Source of the DNA: an uncultured Atopobium sp.
GTDB taxonomy: Bacteria; Actinomycetota; Coriobacteriia; Coriobacteriales; Atopobiaceae
Direction of reading: 5' to 3'
Assembly (NCBI GenBank): GCA_946999785.1
Contig: CAMQEO010000070.1
Span: 1-5,905 of the forward strand
Length of the DNA stretch: 5,905 nt
Positions 1 through 5,057 of the stretch are shown piece after piece; the first letter of the stretch is position 1, and each line of letters starts with the position of its first letter. The translations under genes and the position numbers were made by a program. The notes beneath the pieces were generated by a model, which was not told the DNA's origin, did not search any database, and saw only the letters and a list, made by a program, of their open reading frames with translations.

Positions 1-1
1 A

Positions 2-355
2 GGTTCAATTTTTTCTCCACTTTCAAATGGTACCAATGCACTTATTGCCAATGGTGCAGCAATTATTACCTCAGAAAAAGATCTTGAGGAGCATATTAGT
101 TTAGATTTCAATTCTCTGCGTTTAACTTGTGAATCTCTCAATCCACATTTAGGTGCAATTATGTCTGCATTATTTGCAAATCCTATGCGTGCAGATGATT
201 TAGCGCAACAGTTAGACGAAAAGATTATAACGATTCTTTCTACCTTAGGCGATTTTGAGTCACAAGGTTTAGTTAAACGCTTAATTGACGGACGGTTTTC
301 TCCAACGTCTCAAGCTTATCTATACTATGGGAAAAAGAGCGAAGATAGATTGTAG
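2..355 (+). CDS. dprA: DNA-processing protein DprA, C-terminal part (5' end outside window)
   Basis: DprA binds single-stranded DNA in the cytoplasm and loads RecA onto it during natural transformation; homologues also occur in non-competent species. The frame is open from base 2 and gives the last 117 residues. The opening segment, with SPLSNGTNALIANGA, matches the end of the DprA Rossmann-like domain, where S-x-G-(T/C)-N-x-L-I/L-x-x-G-A is characteristic. From about fragment residue 47 (LNPHLGAIMSALFANPMRAD) to the end is a small helical segment like the DprA C-terminal winged-helix domain (DDLAQQL, then a short helix, then LGDFESQGLVKRL and GRFSP). The true start is upstream and not visible; an ATG at 161 is internal. 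The stop is TAG at 353–355. In many genomes topA follows dprA, but here trmFO comes next after 80 bases. Family assignment is confident; activity in competence is inference. Confidence 0.88.
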   Translation, partial: GSIFSPLSNGTNALIANGAAIITSEKDLEEHISLDFNSLRLTCESLNPHLGAIMSALFANPMRADDLAQQLDEKIITILSTLGDFESQGLVKRLIDGRFSPTSQAYLYYGKKSEDRL

Positions 356-364
356 GTTCTTTTA

Positions 365-393
365 TTGGGAATAATTTACGATAAACTTATATA
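365..393 (+). promoter_or_regulatory. possible sigma-70-type promoter upstream of trmFO
   Basis: TTGGGA (365–370) and TATATA (388–393) are 17 bases apart. Each matches four of six positions of the −35 and −10 consensus. The site lies in the only gap between dprA and trmFO and would start transcription near base 400. AT-rich DNA gives such matches easily, so this is weak; trmFO may simply be read from the dprA transcript. Confidence 0.3.
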
Positions 394-411
394 CGTAAGG
401 TATGAGTTTAT
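381..411 (+). repeat. inverted repeat between dprA and trmFO
   Basis: ATAAACTTATA (381–391) pairs with TATGAGTTTAT (401–411) over 11 positions, one of them a G·U pair in RNA, around a 9-base loop. The stem is almost all A/T and has no clean U-tract after it, so it is not a convincing terminator. It ends 24 bases before the trmFO start. TATACGT also occurs twice directly here (390–396 and 409–415). It could be an operator or a weak leader hairpin, or chance in AT-rich DNA. Confidence 0.4.
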
Positions 412-435
412 ACGTTCATTTTGAGAAAGGTACAC

Positions 436-1860
436 ATGGAACCGCGCGTAACTATCATAGGAGCAGGTCTGGCAGGTAGCGAATGTGCTTTGCAGCTGGC
501 AGCTCGACACATCTATGTTGATCTCTATGATATGAAGCCTTCAAAAATGAGTCCTGCTCATCATAGTTCTAATTTTGCAGAACTTGTCTGTTCTAATTCT
601 TTAAAGAGCCTTAAATTAGAAAGCGCAGCGGGTTTATTAAAACATGAGCTTTCAATGTTGGGTTCATATCTGGTGAAGTTTGCGTTTCAAGCCCAAGTTC
701 CAGCTGGTGGGGCATTGGCAGTTGATCGTGATATTTTTTCTCGTCTGGTTACGTGTACACTTGAACAAAATCCCTTTATAACAATACATCATCAAGAAGT
801 AGTGGACATTCCTCAAGGAAACGTAGTTATTGCTGCAGGGCCTCTTTGTTCTGATGCTCTTTATAATCAGCTTATTTCTTACCTCGGTTCATCATCATTA
901 TCATTTTTTGACGCTGCTGCTCCTATTGTTGATGTTGAAAGTATAAATTTTAACCTTGTTTTTAAGCAATCTCGATATGCACGTAATTGCGCGAGTAACA
1001 CTCAAACGCAGCCACAAGGTGACTACCTTAACTGTCCGTTTACCAAGGATGCTTATCTTGCTTTTTATCATGAACTTATCAATGCAAAGCGAGCTATTTC
1101 TAAGAAAAAAAAAAAAAAAGAGCTCTTTTCTGCATGCCAACCTGTTGAAGAGGTTGCAAGAACAGGAGTTGATTCTTTACGCTTTGGAGCTTTAAAACCT
1201 GTTGGAATTTCATATCCAAAGAGCCATCCCCATCTGCAAATTAATACAGCGAGCAAAGCATTTACAAGACCATATGCCGTGTGCCAATTACGAAGTGAAA
1301 ATTCTCAAAGAACGGCTTATAATCTTGTGGGTTTCCAAACAAACTTGCTTTGGGGAGAACAAAAACGTGTGTTTCGTATGATTCCAGGCCTTGAAGAAGC
1401 AGAATTCTTCCGATATGGAGTTATGCACCGAAACTCTTTTGTTGATGCTCCAAAATGTTTAGATTCTACGTTTAAGATTCCTCAAACAAAGATACGTCTT
1501 GCTGGGCAAATTACAGGAACTGAAGGATATACAGAGGCTATAGCTTCTGGTTTGTTTGCGGCTCTTAATACCTATTGTGATCTTGTTGATCACCCTTCTA
1601 TACAGCTACCTGATACGGGTGCATTTGGTTCTCTTGTAGCTTATGCAACCAATCCTCAAACAACCACGTATCAGCCTATGCATGTTAATTTTGGTCTTAT
1701 GCCTGTGCTTGAACATACCATTAAATCAAAGGCAGATAGGTACAAAGCCTATGCACTTCGTGCTGAAGCCGATCTAAGTGCCTTTATTCAAAATCATCCT
1801 GAGCTTCTTGTTGAAAGCGTTGTACAAAATGTTGCAACCTTAGACAATATAAGTGGGTGA
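436..1860 (+). CDS. trmFO: methylenetetrahydrofolate–tRNA (uracil-5-)-methyltransferase TrmFO
   Basis: TrmFO is a cytoplasmic flavoprotein that makes 5-methyluridine at position 54 of the tRNA T-loop, taking the carbon from 5,10-methylene-tetrahydrofolate and the reducing power from NAD(P)H via FAD; some relatives modify 23S rRNA instead. The 474-residue length is in the family range. Visible marks are the FAD-binding GAGLAGSE near residues 9–16, the PAHHSSNFAELVCSNSLKS block with C52 (counterpart of B. subtilis Cys53), PAGGALAVDRD, a FDAAAPIVD segment, and SACQPVEEVA with C234 (counterpart of Cys226, usually in an FEGC context, here FSAC). Further blocks are LKPVGI, YNLVGFQTNL, GVMHRN and the C-terminal GTEGYTEAIASGL. 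ATG 436 is chosen because AGAAAGG sits 5 bases upstream; a TTG at 421 would add five residues but lies before that site. Six lysines at 223–228 are coded by an A-rich run (see repeat). The stop overlaps the xerC ribosome binding site, so the two genes are probably co-transcribed. Confidence 0.95.
   Translation: MEPRVTIIGAGLAGSECALQLAARHIYVDLYDMKPSKMSPAHHSSNFAELVCSNSLKSLKLESAAGLLKHELSMLGSYLVKFAFQAQVPAGGALAVDRDIFSRLVTCTLEQNPFITIHHQEVVDIPQGNVVIAAGPLCSDALYNQLISYLGSSSLSFFDAAAPIVDVESINFNLVFKQSRYARNCASNTQTQPQGDYLNCPFTKDAYLAFYHELINAKRAISKKKKKKELFSACQPVEEVARTGVDSLRFGALKPVGISYPKSHPHLQINTASKAFTRPYAVCQLRSENSQRTAYNLVGFQTNLLWGEQKRVFRMIPGLEEAEFFRYGVMHRNSFVDAPKCLDSTFKIPQTKIRLAGQITGTEGYTEAIASGLFAALNTYCDLVDHPSIQLPDTGAFGSLVAYATNPQTTTYQPMHVNFGLMPVLEHTIKSKADRYKAYALRAEADLSAFIQNHPELLVESVVQNVATLDNISG
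1105..1119 (+). repeat. run of 15 A inside trmFO
   Basis: Fifteen consecutive A residues form five AAA codons after an AAG and encode most of the lysine run at TrmFO residues 223–228. The full frame is open only with the length shown (or changes of three). With 14 A the frame ends at TAA 1193–1195, giving a protein of about 252 residues. With 16 A it ends at TGA 1146–1148, giving about 237 residues. Both lose the in-frame C234 and everything after it. Such a tract is a candidate for replication slippage (phase variation) or RNA polymerase slippage. Its exact length is also the base call most exposed to sequencing error. Confidence 0.95.
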
Positions 1861-1867
1861 GTGTTTT

Positions 1868-2881
1868 ATGAGTGATGGTATATCTTCTAAAACAAGCGCA
1901 CGTACTAAGATAAATTGTTCACAAGTTATACCTGCTTGTGGCATAAAACCTGATGATGATTCATATTCTGTATATGTGCAGCAGCTTATGGACTCATTTA
2001 TTGAGCACCTTATGAATACTCAAAATTTATCGGTAAACACAACTCGTGCATATGAAACAGATCTTAAAGCCTATGTGCGTTGGCTTATAAAGAACTCGTA
2101 TAATCTTTTAGATATTTCGCATAAGCAGCTACGCTCATATTTGGCACAATTATATGCAGCTCACTATGCTTCGCGTACTATTAATAGGCATTTATCTGCT
2201 ATTCGAGCGTGGTATAAATGGCTTGTTCGAAAAGGACTGACCGGAAAAGATTGTGCATCGGCGCTTGCAAGTCCAAAGATTCCCAAAACGTTACCTCATG
2301 TTTTAAGCGAGACTTCCATTGAAAAATTACTTGCCAGCTGTCATGAAGATACGGCATGCGGTATACGAGATCGCGCGCTTTTGGAACTCCTTTATGCAAC
2401 AGGCTGTCGTATATCTGAAGCGGCTTACTTGTGTATTTCTGACATATCCTTTGATACGCAGCAGGTGAGGCTCTTTGGTAAAGGCTCAAAAGAGCGTATT
2501 GTGCCAATATACTCCGAATGCGCTCGGATTTTGCATATGTATCTCACAAATGCACGACCAGTTTTGTTATCAAAAGAAAAGAATCAATCAAAAGCCCAAG
2601 CTAATAAGCACGTTTTTATTTCAACGCGTGGCAAAGCCATGAGCGATCAAGCCTTAAGATACGTCTTTGAGCATTACATGCGTTTAAGTCATCTTCAAGA
2701 ATTGGCAACTCCTCATACGATGCGTCATTCATTTGCAACCGAGTTATTGTCGCATGGTGCCGATTTACGCAGCGTGCAGGAGCTTTTAGGACATGCAAGC
2801 CTGGCAACTACTCAAATATATACACACGTTTCTGTTAATGCATTAAAAGACGCTGCAAGACGCGCAAATCCGCGCGCGTAA
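1868..2881 (+). CDS. xerC: tyrosine recombinase, XerC-like
   Basis: Site-specific tyrosine recombinases of the Xer family cut and rejoin DNA at dif sites to resolve chromosome dimers before cell division. The 337-residue protein has an N-terminal SAM-like DNA-binding domain from about residue 35 (YVQQLMDSFIEHLM, then LSVNTTRAYETDL) to about 130, then the catalytic domain. The active-site residues are all present: R181 in ATGCRISE, K205 in FGKGSKER, H283 and R286 in PHTMRHSFA, H309 in LLGHAS, and nucleophile Y318 in TTQIYTHVS. ATG 1868 is chosen because GGGTGAG (1855–1861) lies 6 bases upstream and overlaps the trmFO stop, which suggests translational coupling; GTG 1853 would lie before that site. 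About 34 residues precede the usual Xer N-terminus and resemble nothing I know. Position after trmFO fits the XerC/CodV place in related genomes, but XerC versus XerD cannot be settled by eye. No dif-like site was found here. Confidence 0.9.
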   Translation: MSDGISSKTSARTKINCSQVIPACGIKPDDDSYSVYVQQLMDSFIEHLMNTQNLSVNTTRAYETDLKAYVRWLIKNSYNLLDISHKQLRSYLAQLYAAHYASRTINRHLSAIRAWYKWLVRKGLTGKDCASALASPKIPKTLPHVLSETSIEKLLASCHEDTACGIRDRALLELLYATGCRISEAAYLCISDISFDTQQVRLFGKGSKERIVPIYSECARILHMYLTNARPVLLSKEKNQSKAQANKHVFISTRGKAMSDQALRYVFEHYMRLSHLQELATPHTMRHSFATELLSHGADLRSVQELLGHASLATTQIYTHVSVNALKDAARRANPRA

Positions 2882-3008
2882 TCTTGTAGTGGTGTGCGCG
2901 TGATTGAAATGCATGTTTTCTTGAATTTGTGGGTAGTTTTGGCGGTTATGCTCATCATATGAATCTGCATAGTGGCTCAAAATAAGTATAGAAAAAACGT
3001 TTGGAGCT

Positions 3009-3017
3009 TGGTATACT
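3009..3017 (+). promoter_or_regulatory. extended −10 promoter for rpsB–tsf
   Basis: TGGTATACT is a TG-N-TATACT extended −10 element, with five of six matches to TATAAT. No good −35 lies 16–18 bases upstream, which is usual for extended −10 promoters. It sits 142 bases before the rpsB start, in the only large gap upstream of the ribosomal unit. Transcription would begin near 3024. Confidence 0.5.
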
Positions 3018-3026
3018 TTATTGTTG

Positions 3027-3055
3027 CTGTGCACATGCGCAGTGTAAAAATACAC
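3027..3055 (+). promoter_or_regulatory. two adjacent small hairpins in the rpsB leader
   Basis: CTGTGC (3027–3032) pairs with GCGCAG (3037–3042) around loop ACAT, with one G·U pair. Immediately after, GTGTA (3042–3046) pairs with TACAC (3051–3055) around AAAA. They share base 3042, so they would be stacked or exclusive. Both lie just after the predicted transcription start. They are candidate parts of an S2-binding leader; stability was not calculated. Confidence 0.35.
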
Positions 3056-3081
3056 ACGTAAGCAGGACTTGTGCGCTCTGG

Positions 3082-3109
3082 TGCTTTAAATTCAGCCAAA
3101 TTTAAAGTA
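3082..3109 (+). promoter_or_regulatory. hairpin 50 bases upstream of the rpsB start
   Basis: CTTTAAATT (3084–3092) is the exact reverse complement of AATTTAAAG (3099–3107), with loop CAGCCA. A G·U and a U-A pair extend the stem to 11 pairs (3082–3109). There is no U-tract, so it is not a terminator. Its place between the predicted promoter and the two Shine-Dalgarno motifs fits a role in control of rpsB translation. Function is inferred only. Confidence 0.45.
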
Positions 3110-3144
3110 GTGCTCAGGGATGATTGTTTACGGAGGATCAACCA

Positions 3145-3168
3145 ATGGAGGTTTTATTATGGCTGTAA
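3145..3168 (+). CDS. possible seven-codon leader ORF overlapping the rpsB start
   Basis: ATG 3145 opens a frame encoding MEVLLWL and ends at TAA 3166–3168, inside rpsB. It has its own GGAGG (3132–3136) 8 bases upstream, as good as the rpsB site. Its first codons cover the rpsB Shine-Dalgarno (3147–3151), and its stop lies 10 bases past the start of rpsB, in a different frame. Initiation here would either block or couple to rpsB initiation. It could equally be a chance ATG in a region with a duplicated ribosome binding site. Nothing but the sequence supports translation. Confidence 0.25.
   Translation: MEVLLWL
3147..3151 (+). promoter_or_regulatory. rpsB ribosome binding site (decides start)
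   Basis: GGAGG lies 7 bases before ATG 3159. This fixes the start at the conserved MAVKINI rather than the in-frame ATG 3120, which has no ribosome binding site and would add 13 residues unlike S2. Confidence 0.85.
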
Positions 3169-3932
3169 AGATTAATATTCGTACGCTTCTCGAAGCTGGC
3201 TGCCACTACGGACACCAAACCCGTCGCTGGAATCCAAAAATGAAGCCATATATCTTTGGTGAGCGTAATGGTATTTATATTCTTGATCTTAAGCAAACTG
3301 TTGTAAATGCAGATAAAGCATACACGTTCCTTAAGAATTGTGCTTCAAAAAAAGGTCGTATTCTTTTTGTTGGTACCAAAAAACAGGCTCAAGAGGCAGT
3401 TGCCGAACAGGCAAAACGTTGTGATATGCCCTATATCAATCAGCGTTGGTTAGGCGGTATGCTTACTAACTTTGTAACTATGCGCTCGCGTATTGATCGC
3501 ATGGAAGAGCTTGAGGCTATGGTAGAAGACGGTCGTATGGCTGCGCTTCCTAAAAAAGAGCAAGCTGTTTTGGGTAAAGAACTCGAAAAACTTCAGCGCA
3601 ACCTTGGTGGAGTTCGTGATATGCATGCCCTTCCTCAGGCACTCTTTATTATAGATTCAAAACGTGAAGAAATTGCAATTCGTGAGGCAAATCGCCTTCA
3701 TATTCCTGTTGTTGCATTGCTTGACACTAACTCTGACCCTGACGTAGTTGATTATGGTATTCCTGCTAACGATGATGCAATTCGCTCGGTTAATCTTATG
3801 TGCGAGCTTGTTGCTGATGCTGTTCTTGCCGGTAAGGGTAAAGAACAAATTTCTGAGGAAGAAATGAAGCAGGGTAGTCAAGAAGAAAAACCACAAGAGG
3901 ATTCTTCAGATAAAGAATCTGTTTCTGAGTAG
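3159..3932 (+). CDS. rpsB: 30S ribosomal protein S2
   Basis: S2 is a primary component of the small ribosomal subunit, needed for S1 association and initiation in many bacteria. The 257-residue protein begins with the typical S2 N-terminus: LLEAGCHYGHQTRRWNPKMK (residues 10–29), then PYIFGERNGIYILDL. It also has FVGTKKQAQEAV, the QRWLGGMLTNF block and the C-terminal signature LDTNSDPDVVDYGIPANDD starting at L188. After the conserved core, about residues 229–257 form a hydrophilic tail rich in Glu, Asp, Gln and Ser; such acidic tails vary among S2 proteins. tsf follows after 36 bases without a terminator, the usual rpsB–tsf operon. In E. coli S2 represses its own operon through the leader; the structured region upstream here would suit such control, but this is not shown. 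Confidence 0.97.
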   Translation: MAVKINIRTLLEAGCHYGHQTRRWNPKMKPYIFGERNGIYILDLKQTVVNADKAYTFLKNCASKKGRILFVGTKKQAQEAVAEQAKRCDMPYINQRWLGGMLTNFVTMRSRIDRMEELEAMVEDGRMAALPKKEQAVLGKELEKLQRNLGGVRDMHALPQALFIIDSKREEIAIREANRLHIPVVALLDTNSDPDVVDYGIPANDDAIRSVNLMCELVADAVLAGKGKEQISEEEMKQGSQEEKPQEDSSDKESVSE

Positions 3933-3968
3933 TAGTATTATCGACTCTAATCCTATAAAGGAGAAATC

Positions 3969-4844
3969 ATGGCACAAATTAGCGCTGCATTGGTAAAACA
4001 ACTCCGTGAAATGACCGACTCGCCTATGATGGAGTGTAAAAAAGCTTTGGTAGAAGCCGATGGCGACATTGAAAAAGCTGTAGACGTACTCCGCAAGATG
4101 GGTGTTGCAAAAGCTGTTAAACGCGCTGGTCGTGATACGAATGAAGGCACCATTGCAGCTTATGTTTCTGAAGATGGCAAAACCGGTGCACTTTTGGAGC
4201 TTACCTGCGAAACAGACTTTGTAGGTACTAACCCTAAGTTTACTTCTTTTGCGAATAAACTTGCTCAATGTGTTGCACAGCATGATCCTGCTGACGTTGA
4301 AGCTCTTAAAGCATGTCCTTTGGATAATTCTACGGTTGCTGACGAATTAACCGAAATGATTCACGTTATTGGTGAGAACATGAAGGTTGCTCGTTTTCAG
4401 CGTGTTGTTGCTGAGGATGGTTGCTTGAGCAGCTACATTCATCTTGGTGGTAAGCTTGCAGACATTTGTCAATTTAGTTTTGACAATCCTCAAACTGCTG
4501 AAAGCGAAGAGTTCAAGACATTTGCTCACGATGTTGCTATGCAAGTAGCTGCTTCTGCACCTGTGAGTGCACGTCGTGAAGATGTTCCAGCCGATGTTAT
4601 TGCTCATGAGAAGAGCATTTACATGGCTCAAGCTGTAGCAAGTGGCAAGCCTGAATTTATTCAAGAAAAAATGGCTGAAGGCAAACTTGAGAAATACTTT
4701 AAAGAAAGCGTTTTAAGCGAGCAAGAATTCATTAAGGATTCAAGCGTAACAGTTATTGAACTTGCTAAAAAAGTAGGTAAGTCTGTTGGCGATGACTCCA
4801 TCAAGATTGTTTCATTTGTTCGCTATGCCTTTGGTGAAGAATAA
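3969..4844 (+). CDS. tsf: translation elongation factor Ts
   Basis: EF-Ts is the guanine-nucleotide exchange factor that releases GDP from EF-Tu in the cytoplasm. The 291-residue length is normal for the full form with both core subdomains. The N-terminal UBA-like domain carries the first signature, LREMTDSPMMECKKALVEAD (residues 12–31). The EF-Tu-contacting TDFV motif is at residues 82–85 (CETDFVGTNPKF). The remainder, including the HIGENMKVAR-like stretch (here HVIGENMKVARF) and the C-terminal helix with GKSVGDDSIKIVSFVRYAFGE, matches the core domain. The start is set by AAGGAG (3958–3963) 5 bases before ATG. It is co-transcribed with rpsB and closed by a strong terminator 30 bases after its stop. 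No odd residues were noticed. Confidence 0.97.
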   Translation: MAQISAALVKQLREMTDSPMMECKKALVEADGDIEKAVDVLRKMGVAKAVKRAGRDTNEGTIAAYVSEDGKTGALLELTCETDFVGTNPKFTSFANKLAQCVAQHDPADVEALKACPLDNSTVADELTEMIHVIGENMKVARFQRVVAEDGCLSSYIHLGGKLADICQFSFDNPQTAESEEFKTFAHDVAMQVAASAPVSARREDVPADVIAHEKSIYMAQAVASGKPEFIQEKMAEGKLEKYFKESVLSEQEFIKDSSVTVIELAKKVGKSVGDDSIKIVSFVRYAFGEE

Positions 4845-4873
4845 GTTCTTTCATCGTTTGTATACGTAATATC

Positions 4874-4907
4874 AACCCGATTTATCTTTGATAAGTCGGG
4901 TTTTTTT
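4874..4907 (+). terminator. intrinsic terminator after tsf
   Basis: Bases 4874–4886 pair with 4890–4902 in a 13-base-pair stem with one G·U pair and a TTT loop. The base of the stem is AACCCGA/TCGGGTT. It runs directly into seven T (4901–4907). This is a textbook Rho-independent terminator and separates rpsB–tsf from pyrH. Confidence 0.93.
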
Positions 4908-4971
4908 CTTGATCATTTCTTTGTAACTTCTTTGCTTTACGCACATTCCATACTGAGCTTGCGTGCTCTTC

Positions 4972-4980
4972 TGTTAAAAT
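4972..4980 (+). promoter_or_regulatory. extended −10 promoter for pyrH
   Basis: TGTTAAAAT is a TG-N-TAAAAT extended −10, five of six matches to TATAAT. No good −35 is present at the right spacing. It lies between the tsf terminator and pyrH, where a promoter is required, and resembles the extended −10 predicted upstream of rpsB. Transcription would start near 4987, giving a leader of about 70 bases. Confidence 0.55.
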
Positions 4981-4990
4981 GAGAAAAACA

Positions 4991-5008
4991 TGCATTACAT
5001 GTGATGCA
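4991..5008 (+). promoter_or_regulatory. 18-base palindrome at the start of the pyrH leader
   Basis: TGCATTACATGTGATGCA reads as its own reverse complement except for one symmetric pair (T4996 with G5003). The centre is ACATGT and the arms are TGCAT/ATGCA. It starts about 4 bases after the predicted transcription start, a usual place for a repressor operator. As RNA it could form only a hairpin with an open centre. The protein that would bind it is unknown. Confidence 0.45.
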
Positions 5009-5012
5009 CAGA

Positions 5013-5035
5013 TATATGCGGCTTTTTTGCATATA
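5013..5035 (+). promoter_or_regulatory. small hairpin just before the pyrH ribosome binding site
   Basis: TATATGC (5013–5019) pairs with GCATATA (5029–5035) around loop GGCTTTTTT. It ends 10 bases before the pyrH Shine-Dalgarno. The T-run is in the loop, so this is not a terminator on the + strand. It may influence translation or be chance. Confidence 0.35.
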
Positions 5036-5045
5036 CGTTTATATG

Positions 5046-5051
5046 GAAAGG
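5046..5051 (+). promoter_or_regulatory. pyrH ribosome binding site (decides start)
   Basis: GAAAGG lies 6 bases before ATG 5058. It rules out ATG 5043, which overlaps it, and GTG 5001, which would add 19 residues not typical of UMP kinase. Confidence 0.75.
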
Positions 5052-5057
5052 TTTACT

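Larger units (their letters stand above)
2882..3158 (+). other. 277-base non-coding region and rpsB leader
   Basis: No credible gene lies between xerC and rpsB. The first part (2882–3000) shows no clear terminator: a GC-rich partial repeat around 2871–2900 is imperfect and lacks a U-tract. The second half carries an extended −10 promoter, three predicted small hairpins (3027–3042, 3042–3055, 3082–3109), two GGAGG motifs 15 bases apart (3132–3136 and 3147–3151), and a seven-codon mini-ORF. If transcription starts near 3024, the leader is about 135 bases, long enough for the S2 autoregulation known from other bacteria. That role is inference. Confidence 0.6.

Noticed and set aside
421..435. TTG 421 as trmFO start
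   Set aside because: It lies before the AGAAAGG site that serves ATG 436, and known TrmFO proteins begin close to the FAD motif.
1105..1122. Programmed −1 ribosomal frameshift at the A run
   Set aside because: The zero-frame codons end AAA GAG rather than AAA AAG, no clear downstream stimulatory stem was seen, and the −1 product is very short. Polymerase or replication slippage explains the tract better.
901..1256. Minus-strand frames with a run of phenylalanines, and a + strand frame at 956–1195
   Set aside because: They are shadows of trmFO; the Phe/Lys runs come from the A15 tract and there is no family resemblance. The + frame matters only as the place where a slipped trmFO would end.
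1853..1867. GTG 1853 as xerC start
   Set aside because: It lies before the GGGTGAG that serves ATG 1868 and has no ribosome binding site of its own.
2861..2930. GC-rich repeat (CGCGC…GCGCG) near the end of xerC as a terminator
   Set aside because: The stem is short with an 18–20 base loop, can pair in several registers and is not followed by a T-run.
3120..3158. ATG 3120 as rpsB start
   Set aside because: No Shine-Dalgarno; the added residues do not look like S2, whereas MAVKINI does.
4861..4869. Recurring TATACGTAA (also at 390–398, and TATACGTTT at 5033–5041)
   Set aside because: Short AT-rich words in intergenic DNA; three partial copies without fixed context are not enough to call a site.
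5001..5057. GTG 5001 or ATG 5043 as pyrH start
   Set aside because: 5001 lies in the palindrome and would add a non-family extension; 5043 overlaps the GAAAGG that serves 5058.
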